From: JAHEFT01 sp963766195
GTDB taxonomy: Bacteria; Pseudomonadota; Gammaproteobacteria; Xanthomonadales; SZUA-36
Direction: 5' to 3'
DNA length: 64,000 bases
Assembly: GCA_963766195.1 (NCBI GenBank)
Contig: CAVXYY010000001.1
Span: 62,001-126,000, forward strand
Shown: piece after piece, positions 43,401 to 53,500 of the stretch
Position numbering within the stretch: position 1 is the first letter of the stretch
Layout of the letters: the number at the start of each line of letters is the position of its first letter
Position numbers and translations under genes: made by a program
The notes under the pieces: model-generated
Database searches by the model: none
The model's input: the letters and a program-made list of their open reading frames with translations, nothing else
Told to the model about the DNA's origin: nothing

Positions 43401-46400
43401 ATGGGCATCATAGAAAAAGCGGTCAAAAATCCTGCCGGCGTGGCCGTAGCTGTCGCGATCATTGTTCTTTTCGGAATCTTCAGCCTCGGGAAATTACCCA
43501 TCCAGTTGTTTCCCGATATCGACCTGCCGCAATTGTCGGTCCAGGCAAACTGGCGCGCTGCATCTCCCCGCGAGGTGGAATCGGAAATCCTTGAGCCGAT
43601 GGAAGAAGTGCTCCAGGGAATACCCGGCTTGCAGGTGATGGAGGCCAATGCGTTCAATGGTGGCGCATACATCAACCTGCAATTCACCCTGGACACCGAT
43701 ATGCAGGCGACCCTGATGGACGTAATCGGCCGCCTCAACCGGCTTCCCCCGATGCCGGCCGATTCTGATCCGCCCATCGTTCAGCTTGGCGGCGGCGGCA
43801 ATGCGAACGGTGCATTGACCTGGTATTTCGTCCAGAAGCTCCCCGGAACCCCGGGCAAGTTGACGGATTACGCCCGGCAGGTGGAAGACATCATCCGGCC
43901 GCAGATCGAGAATATTGAAGGCGTGGCGGGGGTCAACATCCTCGACGGTGCGCCGGAGCAACTCCAGATTGTCATCGACCCCTACCGTGCCGCTGAACTG
44001 GGTCTGCCACTGACCGACATCGCAGCCAACGCGAGTCGAAGCAACGACATTTCCGGCGGTTTCATCGATGTGGGGCGCCGCCAGTACACGCTGCGATTCG
44101 AAGGCCGCTACGATCCCGAGCAGTTGCGCAACCAGGTGCTGGAATGGCGCGACGGCCGGCCGGTCCGGCTGGGTGACATCGCGGAGATAAAAGTCGATCG
44201 CGGACTGCGCCAGGATATCGTGGTGCAAAACGGTAACCCGGCAATGGGCGTGCGCATCGACCGCCAAAACGGCGCTAACGTGCTCGCTTCGCTGACCGAA
44301 GTGAAGCGGGTAATGAGCGAGTTGCGCGAAGGCCCGTTAAAAGAACTGGGCCTGGACGTGCAACAGTCCTTTGATGCCTCGGTTTTTATCCAGCGCGCGG
44401 TCAACCTCGTTACCGGCAACCTGCTGATCGGAATCCTGATGGCAGTTGGTGTGCTCTGGTGGTTTTTGAGGGATATCCGGGGCACTTTACTGATCGCTGC
44501 AGCAATCCCGGTCTCCTTACTGACGACTTTTATTGTGCTACAGCTGACCGGACGCTCACTGAATGTCATTTCCCTCGCAGGCCTGGCTTTCGCGGTCGGC
44601 ATGGTGCTGGACGCCGCCATCGTGGTCAGTGAAAACATCGTTCGGCTGCGCGAGGCGGGCGAAACGCCGGGCCAGGCCGCGCTTCACGGAACAGCAGAAG
44701 TACAGGGTGCACTCTTGGCCTCAACCGCAACCACGGTTGCGATATTCCTGCCCGTGCTGTTTTTACAGGATGTCGAGGGGCAGCTTTTTGCCGACCTGGC
44801 CTTGACCATCTCGATCGCCGTGTGCGCATCGCTGCTGGTCGCGCTGACCGTTTTGCCCACGCTTGGCGGCAGTTGGTTGACCCAGCAGAAAGTGAAAAGT
44901 CCCCGGGCAGACATTTGGGCAAAACTCACCGATTTGCTGATGAGGGCCAGTGGCACCCATTGGCGCCGCACGGGCATCGTCATCAAGCTGATCGCGATTC
45001 CCCTGTTTCTGACCTGGATGCTGTTTCCACAACTGGACTACCTGCCGCCGGTCAAGCGGGATGCCGTGGATGCCTTCCTGCAAACGCCCCCCGGGGCGAC
45101 CTGGGACATGAAGGAAAAGGAGATTGTCAGCATCCTGGTGGATCGTCTGCAACCCTACATGGACGGTGAAAAACAACCGGCGTTGAAAAATTATTACATC
45201 TGGATGTTCGCCGGTGGCGGAACGATTGGCGCCCGGGTGCTGGACCAGTCCCGGGTCAGGGAACTCGAAACCATCATGCGGGAAGAAATTCTCGTCGGCA
45301 TTCCCGATTTCCGGGGGTTCGCTGCGCAGGGCAACCTGTTTGGCGGCTTCGGTGGCGGGCGCGATATCGCGGTGCACATGCAGTCGGCCGATGAAAGTGG
45401 CCTGGTCGCAGCCGCCGAATCGGGTCAGCAACAACTGATGGACGCGTTTCCGGGAGCTAACGTACAGGCATTCCCACCGCCCGAACTGTCGGAACCCGAA
45501 TTGCGCATCCTGCCTGACGATGCGCGCATCTCGGAAGTCGGCTGGAACCGCAACGCGATCGCATCGGTCATCCGAACGCTGGGAAACGGGCTCTGGCTGG
45601 GTGAGTATTTCGATGGTGAAGACCGCATGGATATCATCCTGAAAACCGGCGGGTGGGATACGCCGGAACAGCTGGCGACCACCCCGGTGATGACGCCGTC
45701 CGGGGAAGTTGTGCCACTCGGCGAACTGGTCCGGGTTGAGCGCACGACGGGCCCGGGTCAGATCCGCAGGGTCAACGGCCGCCGCACCGTGTCCCTGAGT
45801 ATCAGCCCGCCGGAAAACGTATCGCTCGAGACCGCGGTAAACCAGGTCAGGCAGGATGTCGAGCCGCTGCTCAGGGCTGCACTTCCGGACGACGGGACCA
45901 TCGTTTACGGCGGCAGCGCCGACAGCCTCAGCGACGCCATCAGAACCATGAGCAGCAATTTCCTGCTGGCCCTGGTCATTCTGTTTCTGTTGATGGCCGG
46001 CCTGTTCCGGTCCGTCAGGGACAGCGCGATCGTTGCCTTGACCATTCCCCTGGCCGGCGTCGGAGGCGTGCTGTCATTGCAGTTGCTCAACCTGTTTACT
46101 TTTCAGCCGATGGATCTGCTCACGATGATCGGCTTCATCATCCTGCTCGGCCTCGTGGTCAATAACGCGATTCTGCTGGTTGACCAGACCCGGCGCGCAG
46201 AGCGCGAAGGCCTGAACCGGCATGATGCCGTCGAGAAAGCGCTGAGTATTCGCCTGAGACCGATATTCATGAGCACGTTCACGACGATTTTCGGCATGCT
46301 TCCGCTGGTGCTGATGCCCGGGGAAGGCAGCGTCATTTACCGGGGCCTGGCCACCACCATCGTCGGCGGAATGATCTGCAGCCTGTTTTTCACTCTGCTG

Positions 46401-46496
46401 ATGCTGCCGAGCCTGCTCCGGTTTGGCGCCGCGCGGTCAGTCGTAAAAGACATCAGGAACGACGCCCACAACCCGGCCCCCGAACCCGCCGCCTGA
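43401..46496 (+). CDS. RND superfamily efflux permease (HAE1/AcrB-like)
   Basis: 1031 residues with the full 12-helix RND layout: N-terminal GVAVAVAIIVLFGIFSLGKLPIQLFPDIDLPQLSVQ, two large periplasmic loops, helix 4 LAFAVGMVLDAAIVVSENIVR, helix 6 region and helix 10 GFIILLGLVVNNAILLVDQTR. In AcrB the proton relay uses two Asp in helix 4 and a Lys in helix 10. Here helix 4 has one Asp (D-A) and helix 10 has N-N, a variant found in part of the family. The substrate class (drug versus other) is not evident. It precedes its adaptor gene, the reverse of the usual order; no TolC-type gene follows. Confidence 0.93.
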   Translation: MGIIEKAVKNPAGVAVAVAIIVLFGIFSLGKLPIQLFPDIDLPQLSVQANWRAASPREVESEILEPMEEVLQGIPGLQVMEANAFNGGAYINLQFTLDTDMQATLMDVIGRLNRLPPMPADSDPPIVQLGGGGNANGALTWYFVQKLPGTPGKLTDYARQVEDIIRPQIENIEGVAGVNILDGAPEQLQIVIDPYRAAELGLPLTDIAANASRSNDISGGFIDVGRRQYTLRFEGRYDPEQLRNQVLEWRDGRPVRLGDIAEIKVDRGLRQDIVVQNGNPAMGVRIDRQNGANVLASLTEVKRVMSELREGPLKELGLDVQQSFDASVFIQRAVNLVTGNLLIGILMAVGVLWWFLRDIRGTLLIAAAIPVSLLTTFIVLQLTGRSLNVISLAGLAFAVGMVLDAAIVVSENIVRLREAGETPGQAALHGTAEVQGALLASTATTVAIFLPVLFLQDVEGQLFADLALTISIAVCASLLVALTVLPTLGGSWLTQQKVKSPRADIWAKLTDLLMRASGTHWRRTGIVIKLIAIPLFLTWMLFPQLDYLPPVKRDAVDAFLQTPPGATWDMKEKEIVSILVDRLQPYMDGEKQPALKNYYIWMFAGGGTIGARVLDQSRVRELETIMREEILVGIPDFRGFAAQGNLFGGFGGGRDIAVHMQSADESGLVAAAESGQQQLMDAFPGANVQAFPPPELSEPELRILPDDARISEVGWNRNAIASVIRTLGNGLWLGEYFDGEDRMDIILKTGGWDTPEQLATTPVMTPSGEVVPLGELVRVERTTGPGQIRRVNGRRTVSLSISPPENVSLETAVNQVRQDVEPLLRAALPDDGTIVYGGSADSLSDAIRTMSSNFLLALVILFLLMAGLFRSVRDSAIVALTIPLAGVGGVLSLQLLNLFTFQPMDLLTMIGFIILLGLVVNNAILLVDQTRRAEREGLNRHDAVEKALSIRLRPIFMSTFTTIFGMLPLVLMPGEGSVIYRGLATTIVGGMICSLFFTLLMLPSLLRFGAARSVVKDIRNDAHNPAPEPAA

Positions 46497-46511
46497 AAAA
46501 AGGAAATAGTC

Positions 46512-47552
46512 ATGAAAACGACCATCCAGTTACTGCTTATTTCTCTCCTGCTCCCGCTGTCATGGCCCGGCCTTGCGCAATCTCCGCCTGCGCCCGTGTC
46601 GGTGGACCAGGCGCGGCTGGATACTTTTTCCGCCTCGCTTTGGGTCTCAGGTACCGTGATCAGCCGCAATGACGCGCTGATCGGAGCCGAAACCGACGGC
46701 CGGATCACCTGGGTTGCCGAAGTTGGCGAAACGATTATCGAAGGTAACCCTATTGCCACGATTGACGCCACCGACCGGGAACTGGAACTCCAGGACAACC
46801 AGGCGATGCTGGAGAGCCTCAAGGCCAGGGAGCGTTACCTGAAAAACAACATGGACCGCCTCAACAGCCTGGCTTTGAAAAATAACGCGTCGGAAAACCA
46901 ACTGGATGAAGCGCAGGCCGGGCTTGATATGATCATCCAGGAAATCCGCCGGGCTGAGGTAACGGTAGCCCAGACCAGCAGGAGAATCGATCAGACCCGG
47001 GTTCTCGCGCCGTTCACCGGTATCGTCGTGGAACGCGAGGTACAGGTTGGAGAATTCGTCGGACGTGGGGACAAGGTAGCGCGCCTGGTCGATACGCAAA
47101 ACCGTGAAATCCGGGCCCAGGCGCCGCTGGGTGTGTCCAGCTACATTCGTGAAGGCCTGGAGGTGTCCGTGCAATTTCAGGAAACCGCCACGCTGAGCCC
47201 GGTCAAGCGGGTGATCCCGGTGGGTGATGAAAGGTCACGCATGTTTGAAGTTCGGATCGCGGCAAACGATCCCGCCTGGGTCGTCGGTAGCCCGGTGCGC
47301 GTTGCCTTGCCCAACAGCGATCCACGCAAACTGGTCGCCGTGCCCAGGGACGCCCTGGTGCTGCGCGGGTCCGAGATGTTCGTGTTGCGTATCACCAATG
47401 AAAACACGGTTGAGAAAGTCAGTGTGGCCACGGGTATCGGGCTGGGTAACCTGGTTGAAGTCATTGGGGACGTCAGTGGCGGGGACCGCGTGGTAACCCG
47501 GGGTGCGGAGCGGCTCAAACCCGGCCAGGAGGTTGTGATTGCCGGCGGCTAG
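46512..47552 (+). CDS. RND periplasmic adaptor (membrane fusion protein)
   Basis: 346 residues. A Sec signal (LLLISLLLPLSWPGLAQ) precedes a biotinyl-lipoyl half-motif (SGTVISRNDALIGAETDGRITWVAEVGE). A helical hairpin of moderate length follows (about residues 95-155, ELELQDNQAMLESLKARERYLK). The second half-motif APFTGIVVEREVQVGEFV, a beta-barrel and the membrane-proximal domain come last. The mature N-terminus has no lipobox Cys. It starts 15 bases after the RND permease stop, so the two are co-transcribed and presumably partner. An outer-membrane channel must be supplied from elsewhere. Confidence 0.93.
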   Translation: MKTTIQLLLISLLLPLSWPGLAQSPPAPVSVDQARLDTFSASLWVSGTVISRNDALIGAETDGRITWVAEVGETIIEGNPIATIDATDRELELQDNQAMLESLKARERYLKNNMDRLNSLALKNNASENQLDEAQAGLDMIIQEIRRAEVTVAQTSRRIDQTRVLAPFTGIVVEREVQVGEFVGRGDKVARLVDTQNREIRAQAPLGVSSYIREGLEVSVQFQETATLSPVKRVIPVGDERSRMFEVRIAANDPAWVVGSPVRVALPNSDPRKLVAVPRDALVLRGSEMFVLRITNENTVEKVSVATGIGLGNLVEVIGDVSGGDRVVTRGAERLKPGQEVVIAGG

Positions 47553-47600
47553 TGGTTCACCCGGTACGCGGAAGCAGCGAATGCCCCTCGCTGGCGTGGT

Positions 47601-48563
47601 TCAGGAATTTCTCTCTCGTCCATGATCAAGCCAGAATTCGATGCCCTGCGTATTGAGAACCACGTCGCCGGCAAACACCTCGCGCAAGTCGTCGTCCGGG
47701 TATGCCACACCGTGTGAGCGGGCACGCTCCATCAGCCACTCCATCATTGTGGCCTCGATTTCCTGCCGGCGATTTTCGCTGCCGTCAAAACGCTCGCCAA
47801 ATTCCGCGAACATTTCCACGCCGTGGATCAGGTCCGCCTGCAATCGCTGGACATCCTGAACCCGGCCGAAATGTGTCTGGTACATATTCACCGGCTGTTT
47901 TTCCATCATTCTCCGCACCGAAGCCACCAGCGCCGGCGGGTCGAACTGGATCGGAGTGGAAGTCGGAAAAATGAACGGACCGTTTTCAGTGTCCAGTTCC
48001 CGGTAGGAAATTCCAAACGTGTCCCCGCTGAACCACCCCCGGGTGTGTTCATCCCAGATACAGAAATGATGCCGGGCATGACCCGGGGTATCAATGAAAG
48101 ACAACTTTCGTTTTCCAACCGCGAGGCAATCGCCGTCTTCCATCACGATCGTGCGATCTTCCGGCACAGGCACCAGGGTGCCGTACATTTCGTCGAATTT
48201 CTGATCACCGTAAACGGCCCTGGCGCTGGCCTCCAGCCGGGATGGATCGGTCATGTGCCGGATTCCGCGCGGGTGAACGACCAGACTGGCGTTGGGCAAA
48301 GCTTGCATCAGCTTTCCGGCGCCGCCGGCGTGATCCAGGTGGACATGAGTTACAATAACGTGAGTGACCTCGGCAGTCTGCCGGCACCGGCTTGCGAGCA
48401 CTTTGAGAATTCGGGCCGCGCTGTCGTTGTTTCCGGTTTCGATCACGGCAACCGCCGAATCGGTTTCAAGCAGATAACACGCGGCCATCCGGGGACGGAC
48501 CATGCCACTGTCAATTGCCATGATGCCGCCTTCATATTCCAGCGAGGTGATGCTTTCGGACAT
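47601..48563 (-). CDS. MBL-fold metallo-hydrolase
   Basis: 320 residues with the zinc motif VIVTHVHLDHAGGAGKL near residue 70 (HxHxDH). The other metal ligands lie in HPRGIRHMTDP, in FIDTPGHARHHFCIWDE and in GWFSGDTFGISYREL. The C-terminal extension of about 100 residues (PVNMYQTHFGRVQDVQRLQADL) is larger than in glyoxalase II. It fits broad MBL families of unknown substrate. Divergent from tamA, with only 67 bases between starts. Confidence 0.88.
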   Translation of the reverse strand: MSESITSLEYEGGIMAIDSGMVRPRMAACYLLETDSAVAVIETGNNDSAARILKVLASRCRQTAEVTHVIVTHVHLDHAGGAGKLMQALPNASLVVHPRGIRHMTDPSRLEASARAVYGDQKFDEMYGTLVPVPEDRTIVMEDGDCLAVGKRKLSFIDTPGHARHHFCIWDEHTRGWFSGDTFGISYRELDTENGPFIFPTSTPIQFDPPALVASVRRMMEKQPVNMYQTHFGRVQDVQRLQADLIHGVEMFAEFGERFDGSENRRQEIEATMMEWLMERARSHGVAYPDDDLREVFAGDVVLNTQGIEFWLDHGRERNS

Positions 48564-48630
48564 GAATACCCCGATCAGTTCTTGTGACTGAAAAGGTGTA
48601 CATTTTCGGCTGTTCGGGCACGATAATGCA

Positions 48631-50565
48631 ATGGTGAACTCCTTTTTCCCGGGTATTACGCGGCAAACCCTTCCGCTTTTACTGATGCTGGCAATCTGTC
48701 TGCCGGCGTCACCGGCCTTTGGCGATCAGCTGGAAATTGTTGTCCAGGGGTTGGAAGAACCCATTCTGGATAATGTCGTGGCCCGCACCCAATCTTTCAG
48801 AATCACCGGAAACACGCGTATTTCCCGCAAACAGCGGGAGAAAATGCAGGCTGATGCGGAACGCCGGGCAAGCTCCGCCCTGCGCCCCTACGGCTATTAC
48901 CACGCCGTTGTTCGCGGTGAAATGAAGTCTGCCGGGGATGGAAACTGGGTGCTTACTTTACACATTGAAAAGGGACCCCCGGTCATCATCACGGATGTCC
49001 GCCTGGACCTCAGCGGGCCAGGGGAAAATGATCCCGGCCTGTTGAACTGGCAAGCGAGCTGGCCGCTGACTCCCGGGCTTGTTCTGGACCAGGCCGTGTG
49101 GGAAAAACAGAAAACGGAAGCGCTTGGCCTCGCGGAATTACATGGCTACCTGGAAGCCGGATTCAGTGAACAGGTCATCAGGCTTGACCTGGACAACAAC
49201 ACGGCTGAACTCGCCCTGGTGCTTGAGACAGGCGAGCAGTCCGTCATGGGATCGATCGTTTATAACCAGGATGAGGTCGAAGATGCCGTCCTGGATTCCC
49301 TGCCGAGGTTCAGCGAGGGGCAGCCTTATGATCAATGGCTGATTGAGCAATTCCGCCTGGATCTCTGGAAAACCGGTTATTTCGATAATATCGAGGTGGT
49401 CGAGGAGCGCAGGCTGGAGGAAAGCCCGCCCCGGGTAAACCTGTTGGTCAACATGGAAGCCCGGAAACGCAATACTTACCAGGGCAGTATCGGCCTGGGC
49501 AGCGACACCGGCGTTCGTCTGCAGGCTATCTGGAACCAGCACCTGCTCTCGTCCAGGGGTGACAGTCTCGATGTCGGCATTGGCTGGCAGCAAAAAAATA
49601 ACCAGGTTTCGCTGCGGACTACCTACCGCCAACCACGAAAAGTTCCCGGCCAGCAGTACTGGACTGCAGAATTATCGTACAAAACAGAAATTCAGGAATT
49701 CGAGGTCAGCCCCAACGAAGACCCCAACCGGTTCATAACCATTGCCCGCGGCAGGGTGGATGACTACAGTTTCAAACCGGGCTGGCTCAAAGTTCGCAGC
49801 CTCGAGCGAGGTTACCAGCAAATCTTCGAGCAATGGTACCTGCAGTATTTGAGAGAAACTTCTGCCTTCAGCCTGGTTGACGATGCCCCCGCGGAATATT
49901 TTGCACTACTCGGTCGCGGGGGTAACACCGATAACGTCAACCGGCCCAGCGAATCACTTTCAGTGGGCGTCAACTGGAATTGGCCGCTGATCCGCGGTAA
50001 TGATTTTGAAACGGTCGGGCACAACCATAGGGCCTGGATTTTCACTTCAAATACGGCATGGGGATCAGACCTGGACTTCAGCCAGGTTTATCTTTCGTCG
50101 CGCTGGAACAAGATTTTCAAAGAGCGCTGGAAAATACTGTTGCGCGGCGAAATTGGCTATTCGGACGCCAAGGTTTACAACCGGAGCGTGGGATCAGGGG
50201 AAGACTCGATCAGCATTTCAGTCACCGAACTTCCTTATGCATACAGTTTCAAAGCCGGTGGCAGCCAAAGTGTTCGCGGCTACGGTTTTGACAGCCTGAG
50301 TAACAATAACATCGGTTCGAACAACATCATCACGGCCAGCGCCGAACTGGAAATGCGTTTCCTGCCGAAGTGGTCGGCAGCGGTCTTTGTCGATGTCGGA
50401 AATGCCTTCAACGAGTGGAGTTCCATGGAATTGAAAAAAGGCGCTGGTGTCGGCATTCGCTGGTATTCGATCGCCGGCGCGGTACGCGTCGACCTGGCGC
50501 AGGCCCTGGATGAGCCCGGCAAACCCTGGACTGTTCACTTCACCATCGGCACCCCGCTGCTATGA
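48631..50565 (+). CDS. tamA: Translocation and assembly module outer-membrane protein TamA
   Basis: 644 residues. Sec signal (LLLMLAICLPASPAFG), three POTRA domains (RRASSALRPYGYYHAVVRGE, EKQKTEALGLAELHGYLEAGF, FRLDLWKTGYFDNIEVVEE), and a 16-strand Omp85 barrel. The signature near the C-terminus reads YSFKAGGSQSVRGYGFDSLS. The last strand ends WTVHFTIGTPLL. TamA pairs with TamB to move material, now thought to include phospholipids, between the membranes. No ribosome-binding site is obvious at ATG 48631. The stop overlaps the tamB start as ATGA. Confidence 0.94.
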   Translation: MVNSFFPGITRQTLPLLLMLAICLPASPAFGDQLEIVVQGLEEPILDNVVARTQSFRITGNTRISRKQREKMQADAERRASSALRPYGYYHAVVRGEMKSAGDGNWVLTLHIEKGPPVIITDVRLDLSGPGENDPGLLNWQASWPLTPGLVLDQAVWEKQKTEALGLAELHGYLEAGFSEQVIRLDLDNNTAELALVLETGEQSVMGSIVYNQDEVEDAVLDSLPRFSEGQPYDQWLIEQFRLDLWKTGYFDNIEVVEERRLEESPPRVNLLVNMEARKRNTYQGSIGLGSDTGVRLQAIWNQHLLSSRGDSLDVGIGWQQKNNQVSLRTTYRQPRKVPGQQYWTAELSYKTEIQEFEVSPNEDPNRFITIARGRVDDYSFKPGWLKVRSLERGYQQIFEQWYLQYLRETSAFSLVDDAPAEYFALLGRGGNTDNVNRPSESLSVGVNWNWPLIRGNDFETVGHNHRAWIFTSNTAWGSDLDFSQVYLSSRWNKIFKERWKILLRGEIGYSDAKVYNRSVGSGEDSISISVTELPYAYSFKAGGSQSVRGYGFDSLSNNNIGSNNIITASAELEMRFLPKWSAAVFVDVGNAFNEWSSMELKKGAGVGIRWYSIAGAVRVDLAQALDEPGKPWTVHFTIGTPLL

Positions 50566-53500
50566 AACGGCGCACCATAATGACAATCCTGGTCGCGATA
50601 CCTGCCCTGCTGGTATCTTCGGTTTTGCTCGCGTGGTGGTGGCTGCTGCACACGGAACCGGGTGCGCGCTGGGTTTTCGATAAAGCCGTCGCCGCCGGCA
50701 ACGTTCCGGTTGGGGTGAGGAACATTTCCGGCGACCTGTATTCCGGCCTGCAACTGGATGGGCTTCATTTTGAGGAGGCCGGAACCCGTGCAGACGTGGA
50801 AATACTGAGGGTCGCCATCAATTTGGACCTGCTGCCCTTTGCACTGGAAGTCACAACCCTGCAGGCCGAAAATATCCGGATTCAGATCACCCCGGACTCC
50901 GGAACTCAACCCCGGGAAAAAGACCCTCCCGGCGCGTTTGTCATGCCGTTTCCGCTAACTTTCAGGGAGGTCAGGATTTCCGGTCTCGAATACCTGGATC
51001 CTTCCGGAGAAGCCTCTTTCCTGATCAGCTCAATCGAAGGAGCCGGAAGTCTCGAAGAGGCCCTTGTGCTGGATAGACTTTCCATATCACACCAGGAAAA
51101 CCGGCTTGACTTGTCAGGCCGGATCGCTGGCGCCCCGCCCTACCCTTTAGCGTTGAAATTCCAGTCACAGGGGCTGGTTGCCGTCGAAGGCAGCCTCAAC
51201 GGGGACCTGGATTCAACAGAACTCGTACTCGACTTATTGGAGCCGCAGGCCCATGTTTCCGGCACCCTGGGACAGTTGCTCGGGGTGCCCGTTTGGAACC
51301 TGGACGTGAATTCTCCCTCATTACAGTTGCCTCCAGGCCACCCCGATCCGGCAGCTAAACTCTCGCTCCTGCAGGTACAAATTTCCGGTGAATGGCCACA
51401 ATTCAACCTCGACCTGGCTGCAACCCTGGAAATTCCAGGGCTTGAACCTGCACAGCTCACGGTGTCCGGGAATGGCTCCCTCTTCGACTTCACCGCACAG
51501 AAACTGACGCTACAGGGTCCCGAGCTCTCCGTGGATGCGACCGGCACCTTTTCCTGGGAAGACACCTTTAGTCTCGACCTGAACGCGGTACTTGAACGTT
51601 TGGAACCCGGAACGTGGATACCGGATTGGCCACAGGATCACCCCGTAACCGGCCATATTGTCATTGGCTGGGAAGGAGAGGACGTGGCCGTCAACGATTT
51701 CAGCCTGGCTGTCTCGGGTACATCGCTGGTAGTAAACGGGCACGGAATCGTGGCGCCCGAATCGGGCCTCGTTGATGTGGCGTTGAATTGGGAAAATTTC
51801 AGCTGGCCGATCGCCAGCACGTCTCCATTCCTGGCCAGCAGGGAAGGCAGCCTCGAAATAAGCGGACAACCGCAAGATTGGCAGCTGGCCGGAACGCTTG
51901 ACTTGCAATCGGGAGATTTTCCGCCGGGGCGGATGCAACTCACCGGTACCGGCGATGATGAGTCGTTGAACCTCACCGTTCAGGAAGGGAAAGTGCTGGG
52001 CGGAACGATTTCGAGCAACGTTTCCTGGAAATGGACAGGCGACCAGCCATTCAAAGCGGAGGTTCTTGCCCGGCAGGTTGAAACCGGACCCTTGTTTCCG
52101 GACTATCCCGGTACACTCAATACCCGCCTTGCCTTCAACGGAGAAGTCGATCCATTCCGCCTCGCGGTTGAAATACAGCAGCTGGACGGCACGATCCGGG
52201 CACACCCGGTTACCGGTCAGGGGGGCTTGACCATCGAACATGGCCGGGTTTTTGCAGACCATCTCCACCTTGGGTCGGGCACAGCAACCCTGACGCTTGA
52301 CGGGAGCCTGTATGAGCCCGGCGGGATTGATTTTGCCACCCGGATTGACTCCCTGGAGCAGCTTTCAGCCGACTACCGGGGAAGCCTGGACGCACAGGGA
52401 AATATTTCGCTCAACCCCGCTTCCCCGCGGATTTCAGTCTCCATGTCCGGCCAGGACCTGGACTTCGGCTCTGTGAAAATCGGGCAAGTGGAAACCCGGA
52501 GGCCTTCCGGTTCCGGATTAGAGGATGGAAGCGAATTCATTCTTTCCGGGCTGGTCATCGGACAACAAGACGTTGAGGAACTGACCATCGGGTTCGCTGG
52601 CGATGAGCCGTTCCAAAGGATTGCAGTGAACGCCCGGGTAGACGGCGCCGACATTGCACTGGACTTGCGGGGGTCGGTGAACGACTGGGCCGACCCGGCA
52701 GGATCCGGTTGGCGGGGAGAATTATCCGGCCTCCAGATGGACTACCTGGGCCAGTTCGCGCTCACGCTTGAGCAGCCCGCACCCCTTGAATGGACACCCT
52801 CCCACTTCAAGCTTGAATCAACCTGTCTCACTGGCACGGACGATGCCCGCCTTTGCGTGGCTTCCAACTGGCTAGAAGAGGACCGCCTGAATATTTCCGC
52901 CGACCTGGCCGGGATCCCGGTCGGTCTTATCGGGATGCTGTTCGACACGGAGTTCAGGTTTTCCCAGATTTTGAACGGCACTCTGGACTGGTCGCAGTCG
53001 ACAACGGATGGGCGCCGGGGGACGGCGCAGTTCGAGATTTCGCCCGGCGCGATCTCGCTGCAGGACGACGATGAAATACTGCTCGAGACCGGCGCCGGCC
53101 GGTTTGGCTTCGAGGTCGACAGGGGAGTCCTCAGCAAGGGCGACCTGGACCTCGACATTCCGGGAACAGGCGATATTAACGTGGATTTCAACATACCGGA
53201 TTTCAGCCTGGGCGCATACAGCCTCGTCCGCGGCAAGGTCCGGGTTGATTTTCATGATTTGACGGCACTAGGGCCGATATTGCCACTGTTCGATTCGATC
53301 AACGGCGACCTGGAAATCGACGTCAACCTGTCGGGGATAATTTTGGATCCTGCATTTGAAGGAAAAGCTTCATTGACCGATGGCCATTTTGCCAACAAGG
53401 CTTCGGGGTTCGCGTTCTCGGAGATCAACCTGACCGGGGATGTGGACGAAATGGACCGTTCCAGGCTCACAGGGACGTTCCGCGCGGGCGAAGGTTCGGG

